Origin: JANWLD01 sp035700225
Lineage (GTDB): Bacteria; Patescibacteriota; Saccharimonadia; Saccharimonadales; 2-12-FULL-41-12
Assembly (NCBI GenBank): GCA_035700225.1
Contig: DASSOT010000054.1
Span: forward strand, 1 to 32,970
Direction: 5' to 3'
DNA length: 32,970 bases
Each line of letters starts with the position of its first letter. The stretch's first letter is position 1. Below the pieces are notes generated by a model, which saw only the letters and a program-made list of their open reading frames with translations, searched no databases and was not told the DNA's origin. Position numbers and translations under genes: made by a program. Below, one piece after another: positions 16,320-23,404 of the stretch.

Positions 16320-16345
16320 TTATCAACAGACTTCTTAGTTGATAA
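16320..16345. terminator. Inverted repeat between convergent genes, possible terminator
   Basis: TTATCAAC (16320-16327) and GTTGATAA (16338-16345) form a perfect 8-bp stem with a 10-base loop between atpC and the convergent surface gene, overlapping the last codons of the latter. The stem is AT-rich and has no T-run, so intrinsic termination would be weak. Confidence 0.35.
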
Positions 16346-17345
16346 CTATGTAGTCGAAGGCGAAGTTCTTGCCCCCGGGAGCGGACGAGGTGGTGCACAG
16401 GCTGAAACCGCCGGACGTGCGGTTGATATAATATTTGATTCCTGCGGCACTACTACCTACAGGTGTGACCACGACGTGCGGCGTTGAGCTGAATTTTTGT
16501 GCAAAGCTGACCGTTACGAAACAACCGGCATGCGGACTGCTACCGGTGTTGATATTTATCGTTCCGGCCGTATCGCTTCCATTTACGGAACTGGTGCCGC
16601 CGCCGCCGAGCGCACTGCCGCTGGACTTCGAAGGAGTGCCGCCGGACGAAATGATATGCTTGCTTACCGAAAGGTTTCCTGCCAGCTCAAGCGATTGAAC
16701 ATTCAGCTTGCTTGCTGTCAGCGTGCCGCCGAAACTGCCCGAACCGCTTACTGAAAGATTGCCCTGCACATTCAGCCCGCCCTGTATCTGGCCGTCGCCT
16801 GATAATTGGAGTTTGCTTGCCTGGACCGTCTGAAAAGTACCGGTACCTGATATGTTCAGGTCCGAACCGCTTATCCGGCCTTGTGATTTCAACTGTCCGG
16901 CGGCTTCAAAATCGCCGCGCACCAGGACCGTACCTGTGAATACCGCATTGGCTTCCACACTAAGTATCTGCTTAGGCTCGCCCAGGGTCACATCGGTATT
17001 TCTCAGCTGTTTAAGCACGTCTTCATTTATATCCTGGGAAGAAGTTTTTACGCTGTTTTGCTTTGAGGATTGCTGGCTTTTTTGGTATGCCAGGTAAGTT
17101 ATGATGACGGCCAGCACGACCACCAGTAGAAATATCAGCAGATATATATTAACCCTTTTTATTTTATTGAAAATCCGGCCAAAAAGACTTGTCTTCGGTT
17201 CCTCTGGCGGAGTTATTGCGGGCTCGGGTGGGGCGGCAGGCTGAGCCTCAGACGGCACAGGCGTATTATCCGGGGGCGTATTATCCGGGGTTTCCAGCGA
17301 ATTTGCCTGGCCGGGGTTCGTATCGGTGTTTGTTTCCTGGTCCAT
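16335..17345 (-). CDS. Membrane-anchored fibre-like surface protein with C-terminal lectin-like domain
   Basis: The 336-residue protein has a cytoplasmic Pro/Thr-rich N-terminus (about 50 residues), one membrane helix (about 66-87), and a large outside part. Residues 125-245 are made of short Gly/Ser-rich beta repeats (for example LKSQGRISGSDLNISGTGTF, GGLNVQGNLSVSGSGSFGGT), as in bactofilin-like or phage-fibre beta-solenoids. The last 80 residues (CFVTVSFAQKFSSTPHVVVT ... FSLCTTSS ... FAFDYIVIN) look like the H-type lectin or receptor-binding tips of tail fibres, with two cysteines that may form a disulfide. A role in contact with a host cell is inference. It has its own strong promoter and is convergent with the ATPase operon. 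Confidence 0.7.
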   Translation of the reverse strand: MDQETNTDTNPGQANSLETPDNTPPDNTPVPSEAQPAAPPEPAITPPEEPKTSLFGRIFNKIKRVNIYLLIFLLVVVLAVIITYLAYQKSQQSSKQNSVKTSSQDINEDVLKQLRNTDVTLGEPKQILSVEANAVFTGTVLVRGDFEAAGQLKSQGRISGSDLNISGTGTFQTVQASKLQLSGDGQIQGGLNVQGNLSVSGSGSFGGTLTASKLNVQSLELAGNLSVSKHIISSGGTPSKSSGSALGGGGTSSVNGSDTAGTININTGSSPHAGCFVTVSFAQKFSSTPHVVVTPVGSSAAGIKYYINRTSGGFSLCTTSSAPGGKNFAFDYIVIN

Positions 17346-17398
17346 TTTAAGACCCTGTTATCACTCCTGCGAGAACTTTACGTTAATGCTTAGATACC

Positions 17399-17426
17399 AT
17401 TATATCAATACAAGGATGTTTAACAA
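17399..17426 (-). promoter_or_regulatory. Strong promoter of the fibre-like surface gene
   Basis: On the minus strand TTGTTA (17421-17426) and TATAAT (17399-17404) are 16 bases apart, with TGA directly before the -10 box (extended -10). Transcription should begin near 17392, about 47 bases before the ATG. Confidence 0.65.
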
Positions 17427-17496
17427 TCAGCCCCGCCTTTAGGTTTATAAAGAATATGAACTGTAATAAAATGAAATGTATAAACTGCATGTGGAA

Positions 17497-18243
17497 ATGA
17501 AAAAACATTTATCAAAAATAAAACCTATCAGAATATTCGCCGGTATGCTTCTCCTGCTGTTCGTCATATTGCCGGTAAAGACTTTTGCCCAGACATCGTC
17601 TACGAATTACAAGATTGAGGAATCTTACTTCGGCGTCGGGGGCGAGCTGGACGCTAACTCCACTAACTATAATGCCCAGCAGTCCGTAGGGGAGAACACA
17701 GTCGGCAATACTTCCAGTACGAATTATCAGGCTAACGCAGGCTTCAATACCAAGGACGAACCCTATTTGGAGGTTTATGTCACCGGCGGTTCGACGGATC
17801 TAGGCACGCTTTCGCCCAGCTCCACTACCACTACGACATCGACTTTCTATGTGAGGGCATACCTGGCCAGCGGTTATTCCGTAATCATCAACTCGGACCC
17901 GCCGAGTTACGGCTCCGAACAGATAGACCCGCTCGCATCGCAGACTGCGGCTTCGGCTGGCACGGAGCAGTTCGGTATCAACCTAAAGGCTAACACCAGC
18001 CCGACTACTTTCGGCGCTAATCCTTCGCAAGCCCCGGATTCCAGCTTCGGATTCGGTTATGCCGCTCCGGGATATGACACGGCCAACGTGTATAAATACA
18101 ACAAAGGCGACGTAATAGCACGGTCCGATAAAAGCTCCGGCAGGACGGACTACACCATTTCATATATATATGACATAAGCAGTCTCTCGCCCGCCGGCGA
18201 ATATGTTTTTACGCAGGACCTTATAGTCATCGGCACTTACTAG
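17497..18243 (+). CDS. Secreted beta-rich surface protein (WxL-like layout), paralogue 1
   Basis: From the ATG at 17497 the 248-residue product begins MKKHLSKIKPIRIFAGMLLL, a good signal peptide ending near FAQ; the frame also allows ATG at 17476, but that start lies upstream of the likely TATAAA box (17479-17484). After cleavage there are two near-repeats (SSTNYKIEESYFGVGGELDA, then NSTNYNAQQSVGENTVGNTS). The C-terminal part shares with the proteins at 19029 and 20346 the element AGTEQFGINLKAN and an ending of the type PAGEYVFTQDLIVIGTY. This resembles WxL-domain cell-surface proteins in overall plan, though no WxL motif is present. It is probably exported and surface-attached; its partner is unknown. 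The next gene starts 1 base after its stop. Confidence 0.75.
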   Translation: MKKHLSKIKPIRIFAGMLLLLFVILPVKTFAQTSSTNYKIEESYFGVGGELDANSTNYNAQQSVGENTVGNTSSTNYQANAGFNTKDEPYLEVYVTGGSTDLGTLSPSSTTTTTSTFYVRAYLASGYSVIINSDPPSYGSEQIDPLASQTAASAGTEQFGINLKANTSPTTFGANPSQAPDSSFGFGYAAPGYDTANVYKYNKGDVIARSDKSSGRTDYTISYIYDISSLSPAGEYVFTQDLIVIGTY

Positions 18244-18244
18244 C

Positions 18245-18919
18245 ATGCAGAGATATAGTTTCAATCTGTCGAAGTTTTCCATCTTGAGGAAATACAAGCG
18301 GGTAATACTTTTCTGGTCGGTCATGCTCATGGTGGTACTTGCCGGATATCTTGCATTCATCTACTACGCTTCGATGGATGACAACCCTTACAAACCACAG
18401 ACAGACATAAAATCAGAGAACTTCAACCCCTTGCGTACTTTTAAGACACCGTATTTCAGTTTTGATGCGGATAAGTCCTGGAAGTTCGTAAAAAAGGAAT
18501 CAACAGATAATAAGTTCGTTTATAGAAGTTCGAAAAAAAACATCGTGAATAGTGACCTTACCGTATATGTGAACAGTTTGCCCTCGGATTTATTGCTTAC
18601 TCACGTATTGCCGGTCAAGACCAGGTACGACAGATTCGATGTCGGCGATATTAGCGGCCATTGCAAGGATTATCTGAAGGACAGGATACAACCCGGCAAC
18701 AACAACCCTATGCAAGGCGTGGTCGAGGGGGTCAGCATAACCTGCCAGGTCGATGGAACTTCAGACACCGCGGGTACAGGACTAGTGGGCGGAAGTTATC
18801 AGACTCCGCTCAGGGGTTCTCGCGGTACCAATCAGTATTATCTGCTTTATCATGACCTGCAGTTCATGCCACGATATGCTGACTTTATCAATATTGCCTG
18901 GAGTTTCCGCGCGCTCTAA
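18245..18919 (+). CDS. Single-pass membrane protein, unknown function
   Basis: I do not recognise this 224-residue protein. A basic N-terminus (MQRYSFNLSKFSILRKYKR) leads into one membrane helix (about 20-41), and the remaining 180 residues would lie outside the cell. That part contains FKTPYFSFDADKSWKFVKKE and DNKFVYRSSKKNIVNSDLTV, a beta-type pattern, and two cysteines (SGHCKDYL, ITCQVDG) that could form a disulfide. It starts one base after the surface protein gene upstream, so the two are probably co-transcribed and may work together, for example as anchor or chaperone and secreted subunit. This is inference from position only. Confidence 0.7.
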   Translation: MQRYSFNLSKFSILRKYKRVILFWSVMLMVVLAGYLAFIYYASMDDNPYKPQTDIKSENFNPLRTFKTPYFSFDADKSWKFVKKESTDNKFVYRSSKKNIVNSDLTVYVNSLPSDLLLTHVLPVKTRYDRFDVGDISGHCKDYLKDRIQPGNNNPMQGVVEGVSITCQVDGTSDTAGTGLVGGSYQTPLRGSRGTNQYYLLYHDLQFMPRYADFINIAWSFRAL

Positions 18920-18944
18920 GCTTGTGGAAAACTCGTATAATTTG

Positions 18945-18974
18945 TTGCAAACGGACCGCGATTATGCTTATAAT
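18945..18974 (+). promoter_or_regulatory. Promoter of surface paralogue 2
   Basis: TTGCAA (18945-18950) and TATAAT (18969-18974) are 18 bases apart; the -10 box is preceded by TTATGCT, an element also seen before the -10 boxes at 21398 and 27894. The leader to the ATG at 19029 is about 48 bases, longer than for most genes here, and contains an AAAAAAGG ribosome-binding-like tract. Confidence 0.6.
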
Positions 18975-19028
18975 CAGTCGAGGATTGTAACAATAAAAAG
19001 TTCATAAAATAAAAAAGGCTGAGTAAAG

Positions 19029-20288
19029 ATGAATCTACTTTCATTAAAAGTACCGTTCCGGTCATTATTTATATTCTTACAAATAAGCATATTGATGCTT
19101 GCGGTGGCGATACCGCTTTTAAGCGGGCCTAAAGCTTATGCGGCCCAGTTGACGTCCAGGTCTTTGACGCTTTCTAGCGCAATTCCTGCCGCCAGTGGTG
19201 TTACATATACGTATGGATTCACTGTTCCTACCGCAACTACTATACTTTCCATTATGTTCCAAGCCTGTAGCGCGGCTATCGGTACTTGTACAGCCCCTTC
19301 CGGGCTTAGCTTTTCCAGCCGTGTACTAGGTTCTCCTACGGGGTTCACGGGCACTTCTTTCGCTGTGGACACTACGGGTGCAAATGACTGTACGCCTGGT
19401 GCGGCAGTCATCTGTATAAACAGGGCCAGCGGTACGGATACCAATGGCGCCAAGACGGTGCCTTTCACGACCATAACCAACCCCTCTACGACCAACAGCA
19501 CATTTTTCGTAAGGATAACCACCTACAGCTCGGATGATTATGACTCAGCCAACTCCCTGGATAACGGTACAGTGGCAGGCGCTGTCACCCAGACACTGAC
19601 CATATCTGCCCGCATCCAGGAAATCCTGAACTTCTGCGTAGGCAACACCACGGTAGACGATGCAACGACATCTCCGGGGGCTGATTGTTCAGCGATCAGT
19701 GGTACCACGGTTGATCTGGGCACCTTGGATGCCTCGGCAGTCAACACCTCGCCCGTAGTAGCTGGCAGTGGAGGAAACAACACCAACGGTATTGCCATGC
19801 TCAGGACGAACGCTTCTTCCGGAGCCACGGTAAGCTACAAATCCATCCAGGCGTCAGGTACTAACCACTTGGGAGCGCTGAGGGTATCGGGTGCCAGCTG
19901 TAACGCAGGTACTGTAAATACCGACCAGTGTATAACCAGCGCCGGTACTACGCAGGCCGCATTCTCTGCCGGTACGGAAGACTTCGGCATGTCGATAGCG
20001 GGCATCAACTGTGGCAGTACGACCGCATACACCTGTACTTTCTCCAGTGGTACCTATAACCTGCAAAGGGACTCACAATATGACGGACTGGGCTCAAACA
20101 CTTACGGAACCAGCAACGCCCAAGGCTATGCCTGGGATGAAACAGGCACGCTTGACCAGGTAGCCTCTTCTGCTGGCGCTGTAGATGACGAATCTCTGAT
20201 ACTCGTATTTGCGGCTACCCCGAACGCTGTAACGCCTACCGGTAGCTACCAGACTCAAGCTGACTTCATAGTAGTTGCTACCTACTAA
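19029..20288 (+). CDS. Secreted beta-rich surface protein (WxL-like layout), paralogue 2
   Basis: The 419-residue protein has a long signal peptide (to about residue 39, ending KAYA). The mature part is rich in Thr, Ser, Gly and Ala with few charges, and contains spaced cysteine pairs (FQACSAAIGTCTAPSG, NDCTPGAAVICIN, FCVGN...ADCS). It shares with the protein at 20346 the FQxC...CxAPSG element, the block TFFVRITTYSSDDYDS and a following DNG, and the late FC segment; and with all paralogues SAGTEDFGMSIAG and the ending TGSYQTQADFIVVATY. These features fit an abundant exported surface or appendage subunit. The longer leader and good promoter suggest strong expression. Function is unknown. Confidence 0.78.
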   Translation: MNLLSLKVPFRSLFIFLQISILMLAVAIPLLSGPKAYAAQLTSRSLTLSSAIPAASGVTYTYGFTVPTATTILSIMFQACSAAIGTCTAPSGLSFSSRVLGSPTGFTGTSFAVDTTGANDCTPGAAVICINRASGTDTNGAKTVPFTTITNPSTTNSTFFVRITTYSSDDYDSANSLDNGTVAGAVTQTLTISARIQEILNFCVGNTTVDDATTSPGADCSAISGTTVDLGTLDASAVNTSPVVAGSGGNNTNGIAMLRTNASSGATVSYKSIQASGTNHLGALRVSGASCNAGTVNTDQCITSAGTTQAAFSAGTEDFGMSIAGINCGSTTAYTCTFSSGTYNLQRDSQYDGLGSNTYGTSNAQGYAWDETGTLDQVASSAGAVDDESLILVFAATPNAVTPTGSYQTQADFIVVATY

Positions 20289-20331
20289 GGCAAACTTCGG
20301 CAATTGTTGGCCATCCTATACTTCTTTAGCT

Positions 20332-20337
20332 TACAAT
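20332..20337 (+). promoter_or_regulatory. -10 box directly upstream of surface paralogue 3
   Basis: TACAAT ends 8 bases before the ATG at 20346, so transcription from it would begin at or within two bases of the start codon. The -35 region is weak (TTGGCC at 20307-20312, 19-base spacing). Confidence 0.4.
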
Positions 20338-20345
20338 AAATTCAT

Positions 20346-21377
20346 ATGGCAAAGATGAAGCTATTACTGCCGGTCGTTATTCTCGCGATATTCCAGATAA
20401 CCTTCATTTTCAGTCCTGTAAAAGCCGCCAGCCTAACTAACAAATCAGTTCTTTTATCCAGCGTCACGGCAAGTGCTACTGCGAACCATAAATTCCAATT
20501 CAACCTGTCCACTGCCGGTTCTTTGGGCTCCATAGCTTTTCAATACTGCGAATCACCGCTGTTCGATGTGCCATGTGTTGCACCGAGTGGTATTGATGCT
20601 TCCGGAGCCACGCTGGACGCACAAACCGGGGAAACCGGCTTCAGTATCCACCCTAATACGGTTTCCAACCGCATAGTCATCACCAGACCGGTGGCCCTGA
20701 ACTCTGCCGGAACAGTCAGCTATGATTTCGGCAACATCATAAACCCGGATACAGCCAACCATACTACTTATGTAAGGATAAGCACCTATTCGAATATCGA
20801 TGCCACCGGCGTTTATGTGGATAATGGCGTGACGGCTTTCAGCGTTACGCCGTCACTAGGCGTGAATGTGTTTGTGCCCCCTTACCTCACTTTCTGCGCC
20901 GGAATAACGGTCAGTCTCAAATGCCAGACGGCATCGGGTCTGAATGTAAACCTCGGCGTATTGAAGTCCACCCGCACAGCCAGCACTGCGACGCAATTCG
21001 CCGGAGCTACCAATGACAATACGGGGTATAGCGTATCGGTTTTGGGGACGACTATGACCTCAGGCAACGATGAGATATCACGGCTCAAGACAAAGACCGC
21101 TTCCAGAGCGGGCGTTCAACAGTTCGGTATCAACCTACGGAATAATTCAAACCCGGACATAGGCCATAACAGGGAAGGGAGCGGAACACTCACCCCGACC
21201 TCGGCGTATAACTCGCCCAACCTTTTTCGCTATAATCCGGGGGATGTCATATCCACCAGCTCATCGGCTACCGAATTCAACCGCATGACGGTCAGTTATA
21301 TCGTCAATATCGCGCCGGACCAGCCCTCCGGAGTGTATTCAACTACCCTTACATATGTGGCAGTAGCCAGTTTTTAG
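20346..21377 (+). CDS. Secreted beta-rich surface protein (WxL-like layout), paralogue 3
   Basis: The 343-residue protein has a signal peptide ending near VKA (residue about 27). The mature chain follows paralogue 2 closely in layout: GSIAFQYCESPLFDVPCVAP, then TTYVRISTYSNIDATGVYVD, DNGVTAFSVTP, YLTFCAGITVSLKCQ, and a C-terminal domain with NTGYSVSVLGTTMTSGNDEI, AGVQQFGINLRNN and the ending PSGVYSTTLTYVAVASF. The segment GYSVSVLGTTMTSG followed by QFGINL and a GxYxxxLT closing strand is reminiscent of WxL domains of Gram-positive bacteria, which bind the cell wall, but the Trp-x-Leu motif itself is absent. It lies directly upstream of the DUF916-like protein, the usual genetic partner of WxL proteins. 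Confidence 0.78.
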   Translation: MAKMKLLLPVVILAIFQITFIFSPVKAASLTNKSVLLSSVTASATANHKFQFNLSTAGSLGSIAFQYCESPLFDVPCVAPSGIDASGATLDAQTGETGFSIHPNTVSNRIVITRPVALNSAGTVSYDFGNIINPDTANHTTYVRISTYSNIDATGVYVDNGVTAFSVTPSLGVNVFVPPYLTFCAGITVSLKCQTASGLNVNLGVLKSTRTASTATQFAGATNDNTGYSVSVLGTTMTSGNDEISRLKTKTASRAGVQQFGINLRNNSNPDIGHNREGSGTLTPTSAYNSPNLFRYNPGDVISTSSSATEFNRMTVSYIVNIAPDQPSGVYSTTLTYVAVASF

Positions 21378-21394
21378 GAGCAGGAGAACGATTA

Positions 21395-21403
21395 TGCTAG
21401 AAT
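21395..21403 (+). promoter_or_regulatory. Extended -10 promoter of the DUF916-like gene
   Basis: TGCTAGAAT is an extended -10 element; with two upstream bases, TATGCTAGAAT, it is identical to the element before the gene at 27911. Start of transcription near 21410 gives a 13-base leader that holds an AGGGAG ribosome-binding site. Confidence 0.5.
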
Positions 21404-21422
21404 TATCAAAAAGGGAGAAAAA

Positions 21423-22418
21423 ATGAACATATCAATTTCAGCCAAAAGAGTTTTTTTGGGGCTGGTATTTTTGGTACTGGCTCTTTTTGTTGTTACTTAT
21501 AATGTCCTGGCGCAGGAGCAGAAAGACCCAGCCAGCGGTCTGCAGATTTCGCCTACACGGACCGAACTTAATGTAAAGCGCGGTTCCAGCCAGCCCGTTT
21601 CTATATCTCTGAAGAACGTGACCGGTGGCAGTATCATAGCCAAGCCGGAGATAGACGATTTCGTATCCGACAATGACACCGGCACGCCCAGGATAATCAC
21701 CGATCCGAACCAGAAGTCGCCCTATACCATAAAAGACTTTATCTCCACCATCCCGGATATACCTATGAAGTCTGGAGAAACCAAGACGGTCAAGATACCC
21801 GTAAATGTACCGGCTGACCAGCCTCCGGGGGCATATTTCGGGGTCATACGTTTCATCGCCCAGCCTGTTTCAACCGACAAGGACAACGCCGGAAGGCAGA
21901 TAAACCTGACGGCCAGCCTAGGGCACATAGTGCTGGTGAATGTACCCGGCAATGTAAAAGAGCAGTTACAGCTGGTTTCTTTCAGCGCGGAGAAAGACGG
22001 CAAAGAGGGCAAGATTTTCTCATCCGCTCCCGACAGCATTGCGCTAGGCCTGCGTAATACCGGTAACAGCTTTTCCAAACCTTTCGGTACAGTTACTATA
22101 AAGGACTTCCGCGGCAACGAAGTATATAAATATGAAGTCAACAATACTGACCCGCGCGGTAATGTTCTGCCTGATAGCACCCGAGTTTTCCATGACGGTC
22201 TTAAGAACATAGGTTCTTCACCGAACCGCTACACCGCGGTGGCTAGCGTTTCTTATGGCACCGGCGGCGACGTGCTTGTCAGCGAAATCCAATTCTGGGT
22301 GATTCCTACCTGGGTGCGCATACTGGCCGCCATCGTAGTATTACTCATACTAGTGATGATTTTCTACGGTTACAAAAAACTTCGCGGACAAGAGGAAAAA
22401 TACAAGTCCCGAAAATAA
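21423..22418 (+). CDS. DUF916/PapD-like membrane-anchored surface protein
   Basis: The 331-residue protein has a signal peptide (to about residue 31), two immunoglobulin-like regions and a C-terminal membrane helix (about 290-315) with a basic cytoplasmic tail (YGYKKLRGQEEKYKSRK). The first domain carries LQISPTRTELNVKRGSSQPV with KNVTGGSIIAKPEI and a closing VPADQPPGAYFGVIRFI, the pattern of DUF916/PapD-type domains that in WxL-containing bacteria form the peptidoglycan-binding partner of WxL proteins. The second region (IALGLRNTGNSFSKPFGTVT) has another such sandwich. Placed right after the third secreted paralogue, it is the likely membrane anchor or assembly partner for them. A good AGGGAG site precedes the ATG. 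Confidence 0.75.
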   Translation: MNISISAKRVFLGLVFLVLALFVVTYNVLAQEQKDPASGLQISPTRTELNVKRGSSQPVSISLKNVTGGSIIAKPEIDDFVSDNDTGTPRIITDPNQKSPYTIKDFISTIPDIPMKSGETKTVKIPVNVPADQPPGAYFGVIRFIAQPVSTDKDNAGRQINLTASLGHIVLVNVPGNVKEQLQLVSFSAEKDGKEGKIFSSAPDSIALGLRNTGNSFSKPFGTVTIKDFRGNEVYKYEVNNTDPRGNVLPDSTRVFHDGLKNIGSSPNRYTAVASVSYGTGGDVLVSEIQFWVIPTWVRILAAIVVLLILVMIFYGYKKLRGQEEKYKSRK

Positions 22419-22434
22419 CTACTAAGGCAAAGGC

Positions 22435-23313
22435 GTGGGCATAAGATTACTTTTTCGCCAAAGAATAAGCCGGGCCCTCACATTAACTGTTCTGGCTTTG
22501 GTTCTGGCATTTATAGTACCTATGCAGGCCCAAGCGGCTTCTTCTTCGAAATCCTTGGGTATCGAGGGTACGGTGGAATCAAACCCGCCCCAGAACGCTC
22601 CAACAATCACTTTTCCGACGAATAATTCAAGTTTTACCGAACTGCCCGTCAAGGTAACAGGACTTTGCCAGAGCGGACTTCTCGTAAAAGTCTTTAAGAA
22701 CAACGTATTTGGTGGGTCGGCCATCTGTAAAAACGGCAGTTATACGATACAGATAGATCTTTTCGTAGGCAAAAACGAGCTTGTTGCCCGCGCTTACGAC
22801 AAACTGGACCAGGCCAGCCCGCCTTCTAATAAAGTCACAGTCAACTTTCCGGTTTCGCAATTTTCCGGAACTAACAGGGTTTCGCTATCCAGCTCGTTCG
22901 CAAGGAAGGGCGCCGCTCCGGGCGACAAATTATCCTGGCCTATCATCCTTAGCGGCGGCACCGGCCCCTATGCTATAACCGTTGACTGGGGCGACGGAAC
23001 CCAGCCGGACATCATAAGCCGAGAGTTCCCAGGTACTTTTGACGTTACCCATGTCTATAAGACTGCCGGGGTATACAACGTCCTGATACGCGCGACTGAC
23101 AAGAACGGCGAAATCGCTTTCCTCCAGCTTGTGGGGGTCGGCAATGGCGAGATAGCTGATCATCAAAGTGCGCCCAGCGCGACTTCGACGAAAGAAATCA
23201 CCAAAGTGTTATGGTGGCCGGCGGCACTTTTGATACCGCTTATAATTATCGCATTCTGGCTGGGCAAGAAACACGAGCTGTTTTCTCTGCGCAAACGCCT
23301 TGAGCGCCGCTAA
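22435..23313 (+). CDS. Membrane-anchored Ig-like and PKD domain protein
   Basis: The 292-residue protein starts at GTG (AAAGGC upstream) and has a signal peptide to about residue 35 (QAQAAS). Residues 45-140 form a bacterial Ig-like domain (APTITFPTNNSSFTELPVKV, NELVARAYDKLDQASPPSNK). Residues 150-240 form a PKD domain with the diagnostic VDWGDGTQPD and FDVTHVYKTAGVYNVLIRAT. A membrane helix near 262-280 (WWPAALLIPLIIIAFWLG) and a basic tail follow. PKD and Ig domains are extracellular spacer or binding modules. It starts 16 bases after the DUF916-like gene and probably ends the surface operon. Two cysteines in the Ig domain may form a disulfide. Confidence 0.8.
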   Translation: MGIRLLFRQRISRALTLTVLALVLAFIVPMQAQAASSSKSLGIEGTVESNPPQNAPTITFPTNNSSFTELPVKVTGLCQSGLLVKVFKNNVFGGSAICKNGSYTIQIDLFVGKNELVARAYDKLDQASPPSNKVTVNFPVSQFSGTNRVSLSSSFARKGAAPGDKLSWPIILSGGTGPYAITVDWGDGTQPDIISREFPGTFDVTHVYKTAGVYNVLIRATDKNGEIAFLQLVGVGNGEIADHQSAPSATSTKEITKVLWWPAALLIPLIIIAFWLGKKHELFSLRKRLERR

Positions 23314-23337
23314 TCGGGCAAACTTCCTTCACATACT

Positions 23338-23349
23338 GTCCGGCCGGAC
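23338..23349. promoter_or_regulatory. 12-bp perfect palindrome, copy 2
   Basis: GTCCGGCCGGAC again starts exactly 25 bases after the last base of the upstream gene and is followed by CGATTTTGAC. It is identical to 10390-10401 and stands between the end of the surface operon and the mnmA promoter. Confidence 0.4.
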
Positions 23350-23367
23350 CGATTTTGACAGAATTCA

Positions 23368-23396
23368 TTGAAGGTTAAACGGTTCTGTTAGATAAT
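23368..23396 (+). promoter_or_regulatory. Leaderless promoter of mnmA
   Basis: TTGAAG (23368-23373) and GATAAT (23391-23396) are 17 bases apart. Transcription would begin about 23403, at most two bases before the ATG at 23405, so the mRNA would be leaderless. Confidence 0.5.
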
Positions 23397-23404
23397 ATCC
23401 ACCT

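Noticed and set aside
16320..16345. A strong intrinsic terminator between atpC and the fibre-like gene
   Set aside because: The inverted repeat is perfect but AT-rich and lacks a T-run on either strand, so it is listed only as a weak candidate.
20281..22432. Repeated CTACTAAGGCAAA after the genes ending at 20288 and 22418
   Set aside because: The match is only about 13 bases and includes stop codons and common sequence; it is likely chance or shared codon use.
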